A stretch of 10,490 nucleotides of DNA. Source: Gammaproteobacteria bacterium RBG_16_57_12 (lineage in GTDB: Bacteria > Pseudomonadota > Gammaproteobacteria > RBG-16-57-12). Below are positions 1-6,892 of this stretch, piece by piece. Numbering within the stretch: position 1 is the first letter of the stretch; each line of letters begins with the position of its first letter. Under the pieces are notes generated by a model. That model had not been told where the DNA came from. It made no database searches and saw only the letters and a list, made by a program, of their open reading frames with translations. Where the stretch lies: assembly GCA_001801365.1 (NCBI GenBank), contig MGXL01000019.1:1-10490 (forward strand). The letters run 5' to 3'. The position numbers and the translations under genes are program-made.

Positions 1-29
1 AGCAGGCCGTCGATGGCAGGGAGCGATGA
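1..29 (+). CDS. 3' tail of an upstream gene, probably pdxJ
   Basis: The frame starting at base 3 reads QAVDGRER and stops at TGA 27-29. That stop overlaps the acpS start as ATGA, which usually marks translationally coupled genes. In many gammaproteobacteria the gene just before acpS is pdxJ (pyridoxine 5'-phosphate synthase), often in a recO-pdxJ-acpS block, so pdxJ is the best guess. Eight residues are too few to recognise the protein; the identity rests on context alone. Confidence 0.35.
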
Positions 30-418
30 TCTACGGCATCGGCACGGATATCGTCGGTATCACCCGCATGGAAGAAGGGCTGGCCCGCTTCGGGGAAAAG
101 TTCGCCCGCCGTATCCTGACCGATGAGGAATTTGCCGGTTTTTTGCTGGCCGAGCGCTCCGCCCACTTCCTGGCCAGGCGCTTCGCCGTCAAGGAAGCGG
201 TGGTCAAGGCCCTGGGAACCGGCTTTCGCGATGGCATCAGCATGCAGCACATCACCCTGGAACATGATGCCCTGGGCAAGCCCTTGCTGAATTTTTCCGG
301 ACGATTACAGGAGCTTATGCTGGAGAGAGGAGTGGGCGAGGGGTTTGTCAGCGTCTCGGATGAGCGGGAGTATGCCATTGCCTATGTGATTTTATGCAGA
401 CCACAGCCACTGAAATAA
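26..418 (+). CDS. acpS: Holo-[acyl-carrier-protein] synthase AcpS
   Basis: AcpS moves the 4'-phosphopantetheine arm from coenzyme A to the conserved serine of apo acyl carrier protein, switching on fatty-acid synthesis in the cytoplasm. The 130-residue product has the usual length of this small trimeric family. Residues 4-10 read GIGTDIV, with the Mg-binding Asp at residue 8, and residues 51-58 read RRFAVKEA, with the second metal-binding acid at Glu57, followed by KALGTGF at 61-67. The C-terminal strand SVSDEREYAIAY (109-120) also matches the family. The ATG at 26 is preferred because the N-terminus aligns with known AcpS; an AGGGAG (18-23) precedes it at a short 2-base spacing, and the start overlaps the preceding stop, so coupling probably helps. 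It is probably the last gene of its operon: a fresh promoter follows, but I see no clear terminator after it. Confidence 0.97.
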   Translation: MIYGIGTDIVGITRMEEGLARFGEKFARRILTDEEFAGFLLAERSAHFLARRFAVKEAVVKALGTGFRDGISMQHITLEHDALGKPLLNFSGRLQELMLERGVGEGFVSVSDEREYAIAYVILCRPQPLK

Positions 419-443
419 ATATCATCACATTCAATTTTAAGTC

Positions 444-473
444 TTGAATAATTCAATAATTTTTTGGTATTAT
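444..473 (+). promoter_or_regulatory. Sigma70-type promoter of the initiator tRNA
   Basis: A -35 box TTGAAT (444-449) and a -10 box TATTAT (468-473) are separated by 18 bases; TGG at 465-467 makes it an extended -10. The following bases ACCGGCC (474-480) form a GC-rich discriminator, a known mark of stringently controlled stable-RNA promoters. The A/T-rich stretch 413-441 could serve as an UP element. Transcription would start near 480-481, a few bases before the mature tRNA at 486. Confidence 0.75.
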
Positions 474-485
474 ACCGGCCTCGGC

Positions 486-562
<77 letters not shown>

Positions 563-570
563 ATTTTTTT

Positions 571-593
571 AAAACCCCTGTCTGGGGTTTTTT
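571..593 (+). terminator. Intrinsic terminator after the initiator tRNA
   Basis: AAAACCCC (571-578) and GGGGTTTT (584-591) form a perfect 8-bp stem around the 5-base loop TGTCT, and the T run covers 588-593. It lies 8 bases past the tRNA CCA end. It should end much of the tRNA transcription while letting some polymerase read into rimP-nusA. Confidence 0.85.
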
Positions 594-645
594 ATTAGCC
601 GAGTATTTCAGGCCTGACCGCGCGCTGCATCGGCAGTGGCCGGTG

Positions 646-654
646 TGTTATAAT
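646..654 (+). promoter_or_regulatory. Extended -10 promoter upstream of rimP
   Basis: TGT (646-648) followed by a perfect TATAAT (649-654) forms an extended -10 element, which can work without a good -35; no convincing -35 is visible (TGCATC at 626-631 is poor). The expected start is near 661. This would give rimP-nusA-infB its own promoter independent of the tRNA, comparable in position to the internal promoter of the E. coli operon. Confidence 0.6.
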
Positions 655-669
655 TTAGAATAATTTCAG

Positions 670-697
670 AAGTGGGCCATGGGCCCACTTTTTGTTT
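670..697 (+). terminator. Terminator-like leader hairpin just before rimP (candidate attenuator)
   Basis: AAGTGGGCC (670-678) and GGCCCACTT (682-690) form a perfect 9-bp stem around an ATG loop. The T run TTTTT (689-693) is followed by G and TTT (695-697). By structure this is an intrinsic terminator, but it sits only about 10 bases beyond the expected start of the 646-654 promoter and 3 bases before the rimP Shine-Dalgarno region. It would have to be read through for any of the operon to be made, so an attenuator or leader-control role is likely; the role is inferred. Confidence 0.65.
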
Positions 698-711
698 ATG
701 GGGTGGTTTGT

Positions 712-1167
712 ATGCGAAGGGCATCACCGCAGATACAGGCATTGATAGAGCCGGTGGTGGCGGCCCTGGGCTACGAGCTGGTCGGGATCGAGCACCTGGC
801 GCAGGGGCGGCACTCACTGTTGCGTATCTACATCGACAGTTCCGATGGTATCGGCGTCGATGATTGCGAGGCGGTGAGTCATCAGGTGAGCGGTGCGCTC
901 GAGGTGGAAGATCCCATCACGGGGGCGTACACCCTGGAGGTGTCATCGCCGGGCCTTGATCGACCGCTGTTTGCGCCGGAACATTTTGAGCGCTACACGG
1001 GCAGCAAGGTAAAGGTAGCGTTGCATACACCCCTGAACGGGCGGCGCAGATATGTCGGGGTGATACAGGGATGTGCTGATGGCGTCATCTCCGTAATGAC
1101 GGAAGAGGGCGAGGTTTCAATACCGTTTGATTCGATAGATAAGGCAAATCTGGTGCCGGAGTTTTGA
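712..1167 (+). CDS. rimP: Ribosome maturation factor RimP
   Basis: RimP is a cytoplasmic assembly factor that binds the free 30S subunit and helps late maturation of its head region. The 151-residue product matches the 150 or so of E. coli RimP. The N-terminal domain (about 1-85) carries the family signature LEVSSPGLDRPLF at 75-87, and the C-terminal SH3-like barrel follows (about 90-151). ATG 712 is chosen because it gives MRRASPQIQALIEPVV, the standard RimP N-terminus, and has a GGGGTGG (700-706) 5 bases upstream. An in-frame ATG at 679 would add 11 residues, but it lies in the loop of a terminator-like hairpin and has no support. The gene opens the nusA-infB block; 27 bases separate it from nusA. 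Confidence 0.96.
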   Translation: MRRASPQIQALIEPVVAALGYELVGIEHLAQGRHSLLRIYIDSSDGIGVDDCEAVSHQVSGALEVEDPITGAYTLEVSSPGLDRPLFAPEHFERYTGSKVKVALHTPLNGRRRYVGVIQGCADGVISVMTEEGEVSIPFDSIDKANLVPEF

Positions 1168-1194
1168 GCTGAGTGAGCCGCGGAGACTGGTGAG

Positions 1195-2697
1195 ATGAGT
1201 AAAGAGATTTTGCAGGTTATTGAAGTGGTGTCCAATGAAAAGGGCGTCGATGAAAAGGTGATTGTGGAAGCGATCGAGATCGCGCTGGCCACGGCCAGCA
1301 AGAAGCGCCACCACACCGATATCGATGTGCGTGTGGCTATTGACCGCAAGACCGGTGATTATGAGACCTTCCGCCGCTGGCTGGTTGTCGAGGACAGTGA
1401 GGCAGGCCCCGAATTTGTGGAACGCGAAATTCCCCTCAGTGAGGCGCAGGCCCGGCAGCCGGTGATCCAGGTCGGCGAATTCATTGAGGAACCGATGCCC
1501 TCGGTGGCCTTTGGCCGTATCGAGGCGCAGACCGCCAAACAGGTGATCGTGCAGAAGGTGCGTGAAGCCGAGCGCGCGCAGGTGGTGGATCGCTATACCT
1601 CGCGCATAGGCGAGCTGGTCACCGGTGTGGTCAAGCGTGTCGACAAGAATGGCGTATTGCTGGATCTGGGCGGTAATGTCGAGGCACTGATCAGCCGTGA
1701 GGACATGATTCCGCGTGAGGCCATCCGTGTGGGCGATCGTGTGCGCGGTTATCTCTACGATGTCCGCCCTGAAACACGCGGTCCGCAACTGTTTATCAGT
1801 CGAACCGCGCCGGAGCTATTGACCGAGCTGTTCAGGCTGGAGGTGCCCGAGGTCGGCGACGGCCTGATCGAGATCAAAGGCGCGGCACGTGACCCTGGCC
1901 TGCGCGCCAAGATCGCCGTCAAGAGCAATGACAATCGCATCGATCCGGTCGGTGCCTGTGTCGGCATGCGTGGCTCCCGTGTCCAGTCGGTTTCCAATGA
2001 GCTGTCCGGCGAGCGTGTCGACATCATCCTGTGGAACGAAAATCCCGCCCAGTTCGTGATCAATGCCATGTCGCCGGCCGAGGTGAGCTCGATCGTGGTG
2101 GATGAAGAAACCAACAGCATGGATATCGCCGTCCTCGATGATCAGCTGTCCCAGGCCATTGGCCGTAACGGTCAGAATGTGCGTCTGGCCAGCCAGTTGA
2201 CCGGCTGGGAGTTGAATGTGATGGGTGAATCGCAGGCCGCGGAGAAGAGCGAGGAAGAAGCGGAGCGCGCGCAAAAGATCTTTATGGCGCAGCTTGGTGT
2301 GGATGAGGAAGTGGCCGCCATCCTGGTACAGGAAGGGTTTGCCAGTATTGAAGAGGTGGCCTATGTACCGATCGCGGAAATGTTGGAGATCGAGGAGTTC
2401 GACGAACAAATTGTCGAGGAGCTGCGTAATCGCGCCCGTGATGTATTGCTAACCCAGGCAATTACCCAGGAAGAGCAGCATGAAGGTGTTGCCCCTGCGC
2501 AGGATTTGCTGGATATGGAAGGCATGGATACCGATCTGGCTCGCCTCCTTGCGGCGCACGGTATCGTGAGCATGGAAGATCTTGCCGAACAGTCTGTGGA
2601 TGAGTTGGTCGAATTTGAGGGTGTCGATGAAGTGCGTGCGGCGTCGTTGATCATGACGGCGCGTGCTCCGTGGTTCGCCGAGCAGCAACAGGGGTAA
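1195..2697 (+). CDS. nusA: Transcription termination/antitermination factor NusA
   Basis: NusA rides on RNA polymerase, promoting pausing and intrinsic termination and taking part in rRNA and phage antitermination. The product is 500 residues, close to E. coli NusA (495). Domains in order are: the N-terminal polymerase-binding domain (about 1-130); an S1 RNA-binding domain (about 136-200, [20 protein letters not shown]); two KH domains with loops GMRG (257-260) and GRNG (323-326); and two acidic repeats (about 362-420 and 437-495) with helix-hairpin-helix-like EGF/EFEGV motifs. Having both acidic repeats is the E. coli-type architecture; in E. coli the second repeat contacts the polymerase alpha subunit. 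ATG 1195 follows GGAG (1182-1185) by 9 bases. In E. coli NusA regulates its own operon, which bears on the hairpins upstream of rimP. Confidence 0.98.
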   Translation: MSKEILQVIEVVSNEKGVDEKVIVEAIEIALATASKKRHHTDIDVRVAIDRKTGDYETFRRWLVVEDSEAGPEFVEREIPLSEAQARQPVIQVGEFIEEPMPSVAFGRIEAQTAKQVIVQKVREAERAQVVDRYTSRIGELVTGVVKRVDKNGVLLDLGGNVEALISREDMIPREAIRVGDRVRGYLYDVRPETRGPQLFISRTAPELLTELFRLEVPEVGDGLIEIKGAARDPGLRAKIAVKSNDNRIDPVGACVGMRGSRVQSVSNELSGERVDIILWNENPAQFVINAMSPAEVSSIVVDEETNSMDIAVLDDQLSQAIGRNGQNVRLASQLTGWELNVMGESQAAEKSEEEAERAQKIFMAQLGVDEEVAAILVQEGFASIEEVAYVPIAEMLEIEEFDEQIVEELRNRARDVLLTQAITQEEQHEGVAPAQDLLDMEGMDTDLARLLAAHGIVSMEDLAEQSVDELVEFEGVDEVRAASLIMTARAPWFAEQQQG

Positions 2698-2718
2698 GAG
2701 ACTCAAGAGGTTGAGACC

Positions 2719-5220
2719 ATGGCTAGTGTAACCGTAGAACAATTTGCCGAAGCGGTGGGGATCCCGGTTGAACGGTTGATCTCCCAGCTGGAAGCAGCAG
2801 GCTTGGAAGTAAAAACTCCCGAAGCAACGATCAGTGAAGAGGAAAAGCTCGAACTGCTTTCTTTTCTGCGTCGCGGTCAGGGTCAGAGCGAGGCGGATGA
2901 AGCTGCCATCACCGCGCCGAAAAAGATTACGCTGAAGCGCAAGACGGTCAGTGAACTCAAGCAGAAGACCGCCCAGGGCCGTGCCAAAACGGTCAGCGTG
3001 GAGGTACGCAAGAAACGCACCTATATCAAGCGCAGCGATGTGGTCAGCAAGGAGGCCGAGCAGATTGAATCCGATCTGGCCGAACGCCGCCGCCTCGAAG
3101 AGGAAGAGCGCAGGCGCGAAGAAGAGCGCCGTGCGCAAATGTTGTTGGAAGAACAGCGTCAGCGTGAAGAAGAGGAGCGCCGCAAGGCCGCTGAAGAGAG
3201 CAAGCGTAAGGTCGAACAGGAACCAGCCCTGAAGCGTCCGGCGGCAGAGCCGCCAACCGCCGCCGGCGAGACGGAAGAAGCCAAGCAGGGCCGCAAGGCC
3301 AAGCGCGGCAAATTCGATCGAGATGCAAAATTCGAACGCGAAGAGCTGCACGTCTCCGCGGACAAAACCGGTCGTCGCAAGAAAAAAACCAAACTGCATG
3401 TGGTCGCCGGCCGGGCAGCCGCGGCACCCCAGCAGCACGGCTTTGAAATGCCCACGGCGCCGATGGTGCGCGAGGTGGCGATTCCCGAGACCATCACGGT
3501 CGGTGAACTGGCACAGCGCATGGCGGCCAAGGCCGCCGACGTCATCAAGGTTATGATGACCCTGGGCAACATGGTGACCATCAACCAGGTGCTGGACCAG
3601 GAAACCGCCGCTATCGTGGTCGGGGAAATGGGACATAAACCCAAGCTGATCAACGAAGGCGATATGGAAGCCGGCCTGCTCGCAAAAGATGAAGGTGGCG
3701 GTGAGCTGGTGGCGCGTGCGCCGGTGGTGACCATCATGGGCCATGTTGACCACGGCAAGACCTCGTTGCTGGATTACATCCGCCGTTCCAAAGTGGCGGC
3801 CGGTGAGGCGGGGGGGATCACCCAGCACATCGGTGCCTATCATGTGGAAACCGATCGGGGCATGATCACCTTTCTGGATACGCCGGGTCACGAGGCGTTT
3901 ACCGCCATGCGCGCGCGCGGCGCCAAGGTGACCGACATCGTGGTGCTGATCGTGGCCGCCGATGACGGTGTCATGCCGCAGACCAGAGAGGCCATCCAGC
4001 ATGCCAAGGCGGCGGGAGTGCCGATCATTGTGGCGGTGAACAAAATCGACAAGCCCGAGGCCGATCCCAACCGGGTAATGCAGGAACTGGTCGTGCAGGA
4101 GGTCATCCCGGAAGAATGGGGCGGCGATACCATGTTTGCCCAGGTATCCGCCAAGACCGGCCAGGGTATCGACGCCCTGCTGGATGGTATCCTGCTGCAG
4201 GCCGAGGTCCTGGAGCTCAAGGCCGTACGCGATTGCAAGGGCCGCGGTGTCGTCATCGAGTCACGCCTGGACAAAGGGCGTGGACCGGTGGCCTCGGTGC
4301 TGGTGCAGCACGGCACCCTGCGCCGTGGCGACATCCTGCTGGCCGGCCTGGAATATGGCCGTATCCGCGCCATGCAGGATGAAACCGGCAAGGCGATTGA
4401 TGAGGCCGGTCCCTCCATGCCGGTGGAAATCCTCGGCTTGTCGGGTGTACCCAATGCCGGAGAAGAGGCCATTGCCGTAGACAGCGAACGCAAGGCCCGT
4501 GAAATCGCCCTGTTCCGCCAGGGTAAGTTCCGCGATGTGAAGCTGGCGCGCCAGCAAAAGATCAAACTGGAAAACATGTTTTCCGCCATGGAAGGAGAGA
4601 AGAAGGCCGAGGTGCTCAATCTGATGATCAAGGCCGATGTCCAGGGTTCTGCGGAAGCTCTCAACGAAGCGCTCAACAAACTCTCCACCGATGAAGTGCG
4701 GGTCAAGGTGATCGCCAGCGGTGTTGGCGGCATCAATGAGTCGGATGTCAATCTGGCGCTGGCCTCCAATGCCATCATCATCGGCTTCAACGTGCGTGCC
4801 GATGCCTCGGCGCGCCGTCTGGCCGAGGAAGAAGCGGTGGAGCTGCGCTATTACAGCATCATTTACGACACCATCGAGGAAATCAGGCAGGCCATGACCG
4901 GCATGCTGGCGCCCGAGTTCAAGGAAGAAATCATCGGTCTGGCCGAGGTGCGCGATGTGTTCCGTTCGCCGAAGATCGGCGCCATAGCCGGCTGCATGGT
5001 GTCCGAGGGTGTGGTGAGGCGCAACTGTCCTATCCGTGTGCTGCGCGACAACGTGGTGATCTTTGAAGGCGAGCTGGAATCGCTGCGCCGCTTCAAGGAT
5101 GACGTCAACGAAGTCAAGGCGGGTACCGAATGCGGTATCGGTGTGCGCAATTACAATGACGTCAAGGTCGGCGATCAGATCGAGGTCTACAGCCGCGTTC
5201 AGGTCGAACGCAAACTGTAA
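2719..5220 (+). CDS. infB: Translation initiation factor IF-2
   Basis: IF2 is the GTPase that brings fMet-tRNA to the 30S subunit and drives 50S joining. The 833-residue product shows: an IF2N domain (about 1-52); a highly charged, probably coiled or flexible linker rich in Glu/Arg/Lys (about 70-235); a second IF2N-like domain (about 254-310); and the G domain (about 335-500) with G1 GHVDHGKT (341-348), the switch Thr in GGITQHIG (365-372), G3 DTPGH (387-391), G4 NKID (441-444) and G5 SAK (477-479). Domains II, III and the fMet-tRNA-binding C-terminal domain fill the rest. It is shorter than E. coli IF2 (890), mostly through the linker. ATG 2719 follows AAGAGG (2705-2710) by 8 bases. E. coli makes shorter IF2 forms from internal starts; I see no clear equivalent here. 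Its ligand tRNA is encoded upstream. Confidence 0.98.
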   Translation: MASVTVEQFAEAVGIPVERLISQLEAAGLEVKTPEATISEEEKLELLSFLRRGQGQSEADEAAITAPKKITLKRKTVSELKQKTAQGRAKTVSVEVRKKRTYIKRSDVVSKEAEQIESDLAERRRLEEEERRREEERRAQMLLEEQRQREEEERRKAAEESKRKVEQEPALKRPAAEPPTAAGETEEAKQGRKAKRGKFDRDAKFEREELHVSADKTGRRKKKTKLHVVAGRAAAAPQQHGFEMPTAPMVREVAIPETITVGELAQRMAAKAADVIKVMMTLGNMVTINQVLDQETAAIVVGEMGHKPKLINEGDMEAGLLAKDEGGGELVARAPVVTIMGHVDHGKTSLLDYIRRSKVAAGEAGGITQHIGAYHVETDRGMITFLDTPGHEAFTAMRARGAKVTDIVVLIVAADDGVMPQTREAIQHAKAAGVPIIVAVNKIDKPEADPNRVMQELVVQEVIPEEWGGDTMFAQVSAKTGQGIDALLDGILLQAEVLELKAVRDCKGRGVVIESRLDKGRGPVASVLVQHGTLRRGDILLAGLEYGRIRAMQDETGKAIDEAGPSMPVEILGLSGVPNAGEEAIAVDSERKAREIALFRQGKFRDVKLARQQKIKLENMFSAMEGEKKAEVLNLMIKADVQGSAEALNEALNKLSTDEVRVKVIASGVGGINESDVNLALASNAIIIGFNVRADASARRLAEEEAVELRYYSIIYDTIEEIRQAMTGMLAPEFKEEIIGLAEVRDVFRSPKIGAIAGCMVSEGVVRRNCPIRVLRDNVVIFEGELESLRRFKDDVNEVKAGTECGIGVRNYNDVKVGDQIEVYSRVQVERKL

Positions 5221-5223
5221 GGC

Positions 5224-5601
5224 ATGAAGAGAGAATTCAATCGTACCGACCGCATTGCCGATCAGTTGCAGCGCGAGCTCGCCGTGCTGATCAACCAGGA
5301 GCTCAAGGATCCGCGGCTCGGCATGGTGACCGTGACGGCTGTGGATGTCACCCGCGAGCTGGAACACGCCAAGGTCTTTGTGACCGTGATGGGCACGGCT
5401 GAACCGGATATCGGCAGCAATCTGGCGGTGCTGAACAAGGCGGCGGGATTTTTGCGCCGTGAGCTGGGCAGACGCCTGCGCCTGCGTACGGTTCCGGCAC
5501 TGCATTTTCAATATGATGAATCCATTGTGCGCGGTGTCCGCCTGTCCAATCTGATCGATCAGGCGGTGGCCGAGGATAAGGCCAGACACCACGATGATTG
5601 A
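5224..5601 (+). CDS. rbfA: 30S ribosome-binding factor RbfA
   Basis: RbfA is a small KH-fold protein that binds the immature 30S subunit near helix 1 of 16S rRNA and supports late processing and cold growth. The 125-residue product has the family hallmarks [11 protein letters not shown] (28-38), [26 protein letters not shown] and YDESI. The C-terminal tail is slightly shorter than in E. coli (133). The start ATG lies 3 bases after the infB stop; the only purine-rich motif, AAGG (5219-5222), overlaps that stop and is too close to act as a normal ribosome-binding site, so translation is probably coupled to infB. Confidence 0.96.
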   Translation: MKREFNRTDRIADQLQRELAVLINQELKDPRLGMVTVTAVDVTRELEHAKVFVTVMGTAEPDIGSNLAVLNKAAGFLRRELGRRLRLRTVPALHFQYDESIVRGVRLSNLIDQAVAEDKARHHDD

Positions 5602-5616
5602 CCGGGTGCTCTGAGC

Positions 5617-6531
5617 TTGGCTCGTCGTCACAAGGGCAGGAATGTGCATGGTATCGTCCTGCTCGACAAGCCCCGGGGTATTACCTCCAACGCGGCCCTG
5701 CAGCGGGTGAAACGATTGTTTCAGGCCGCCAAGGCCGGACACACCGGCAGTCTGGACCCCATGGCTACCGGCATGTTGCCGATCTGCCTGGGCGAGGCGA
5801 CCAAGATATCGAATTTTTTGCTGGATGCTGACAAGCGCTACCGGGCCGTCTGTACCCTGGGGGTGACCACCACCACCGCCGATACCGAGGGCACGGTACT
5901 CCACACCAGGCCCGTTCCGGTCCTGACGCCAGAACAGTTACAGCAGATCCGCGAACGCTTCAGCGGGGAGATCGTCCAGATCCCCCCCATGCATTCGGCC
6001 ATCAAGCACCAGGGACAGCCGTTATACAAACTGGCCCATCAGGGGCTGGAGGTGGCGCGCCAGCCGCGCCGGGTGACGATTTACCATCTGGAGATCACCG
6101 GCTGCCAGGGGGATCAACTGGAACTGGAGATTCATTGCAGCAAGGGGACCTACATCCGGACCCTGGCCGAGGATATCGGTGAATTTCTGGGCTGTGGCGC
6201 CCATTTAAGCGCGCTGGAACGGACCGGGGTCGGGCAGTTTGATGCGGCGGATCTCCATACCCCGGAACAGCTGCAGGAATTGGCTGAACAGGGTCTGGAG
6301 GCCCTGGATCAGGCCCTGTTGCCCATGGAGAGCGCCCTGTGGGATTGGCCGGATGTGCGGCTGACCGAGGATATGGCCTTTTATCTGCGGCGTGGCCAGG
6401 CGGTTTTCGTGCCGCGTAGCCCTTCTCACGGCTGGGTACGGATCTTTACGGCCGGTAACCGGTTTCTGGGTATGGGTGAAGTGCAGGATGATGGTAAAAT
6501 AGCGCCGCGAAGGCTGGTCAATGTCGGCTGA
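5617..6531 (+). CDS. truB: tRNA pseudouridine(55) synthase TruB
   Basis: TruB converts U55 in the T loop of tRNAs to pseudouridine and also helps tRNA folding. The 304-residue product has the catalytic motif GHTGSLDPMATGMLP (41-55) with the nucleophilic Asp at 47, the active-site Tyr75 in DKRYR, the HCSKGTYIRTL motif (173-183) and a C-terminal PUA-like domain (about 250-304) ending near GMGEVQDDGKIAPRRLV. E. coli TruB has 314 residues. The start is taken as TTG 5617 because it yields MARRHKGRNVHGIVLLDKP, aligning in length with E. coli TruB. No in-frame ATG lies between the stop at 5599 and this point; CTG 5611 and GTG 5644 are the alternatives. The ribosome-binding site is weak (GGGTG, 5604-5608). 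It follows rbfA by 15 bases. Confidence 0.96.
   Translation: MARRHKGRNVHGIVLLDKPRGITSNAALQRVKRLFQAAKAGHTGSLDPMATGMLPICLGEATKISNFLLDADKRYRAVCTLGVTTTTADTEGTVLHTRPVPVLTPEQLQQIRERFSGEIVQIPPMHSAIKHQGQPLYKLAHQGLEVARQPRRVTIYHLEITGCQGDQLELEIHCSKGTYIRTLAEDIGEFLGCGAHLSALERTGVGQFDAADLHTPEQLQELAEQGLEALDQALLPMESALWDWPDVRLTEDMAFYLRRGQAVFVPRSPSHGWVRIFTAGNRFLGMGEVQDDGKIAPRRLVNVG
6492..6500 (+). promoter_or_regulatory. Possible extended -10 promoter for rpsO inside the end of truB
   Basis: TGG (6492-6494) plus TAAAAT (6495-6500, five of six matches to TATAAT) resembles an extended -10 element. No -35 box is visible. A start near 6507 would give rpsO a leader of about 90 bases. In E. coli rpsO has its own promoter in a comparable place near the truB end. 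The call rests on a short motif and could be chance. Confidence 0.35.
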
Positions 6532-6596
6532 AATAGAGTAGAATTGCACCCTTTTCATAGATTTGTATTCGGTTTGTAGATAATTAGGAGTTTTCA

Positions 6597-6866
6597 ATGT
6601 CATTCACTGTGCAAGACAAGGCGCGCGTAATCGCGGACAACAAGCGTGCAGCAAACGATACCGGCTCACCGGAAGTGCAGGTTGCCCTGCTGACCGCCCA
6701 TATCGAAGATCTGTCCGAACACTTCAAGACCCACACCAAGGACCATCACTCCCGCCAGGGTCTGATGCGCATGGTCAACAAGCGGCGCAAATTGCTGGAT
6801 TACCTCAAGGGCAAGGATCTGGAGCGTTACCGTGGTCTGATCGCCCGCCTTGGCCTGCGCAAGTAA
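6597..6866 (+). CDS. rpsO: 30S ribosomal protein S15
   Basis: S15 is a primary-binding protein of the 30S platform, contacting 16S rRNA helices 20-22 and forming an intersubunit bridge. The 89-residue length is exactly that of E. coli S15. The family signature is plain: [17 protein letters not shown] (20-36) and [22 protein letters not shown] (46-67), with the C-terminus [12 protein letters not shown] 6597 follows AGGAG (6586-6590) by 6 bases, the clearest ribosome-binding site in this block after pnp's. In E. coli S15 represses its own translation by binding a pseudoknot over the start region; the 65-base A/T-rich gap before this gene could hold a similar structure, but I could not identify one by eye. 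Confidence 0.98.
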   Translation: MSFTVQDKARVIADNKRAANDTGSPEVQVALLTAHIEDLSEHFKTHTKDHHSRQGLMRMVNKRRKLLDYLKGKDLERYRGLIARLGLRK

Positions 6867-6892
6867 GATACGATTCAATTAAGGAACCTGAC

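Noticed and set aside
679..711. Upstream ATG that would extend RimP by 11 residues
   Set aside because: The ATG is the loop of a 9-bp terminator-like hairpin and lacks a ribosome-binding site; ATG 712 matches the family N-terminus.
3070..3240. Repetitive Glu/Arg-rich stretch in infB considered as a repeat or insertion
   Set aside because: It is the normal charged linker of IF2, in frame and with ordinary variation; no exact DNA repeat unit is seen.
2449..4002. Long minus-strand open frame of 517 codons opposite nusA and infB
   Set aside because: It lies wholly over real, strongly conserved genes; its product is low-complexity in His/Leu/Gly/Asp, as expected from the reverse complement of GC-biased codons, and it has no recognisable domain.
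4261..5904. Long minus-strand open frame of 547 codons opposite infB, rbfA and truB
   Set aside because: Same reason: it crosses three conserved genes, has a His/Gln/Leu-rich shadow composition and no plausible start signals.
6579..6584. GATAAT as a -10 box for rpsO
   Set aside because: It overlaps the rpsO ribosome-binding site, so a transcript from it would lack the Shine-Dalgarno sequence; no -35 box fits.
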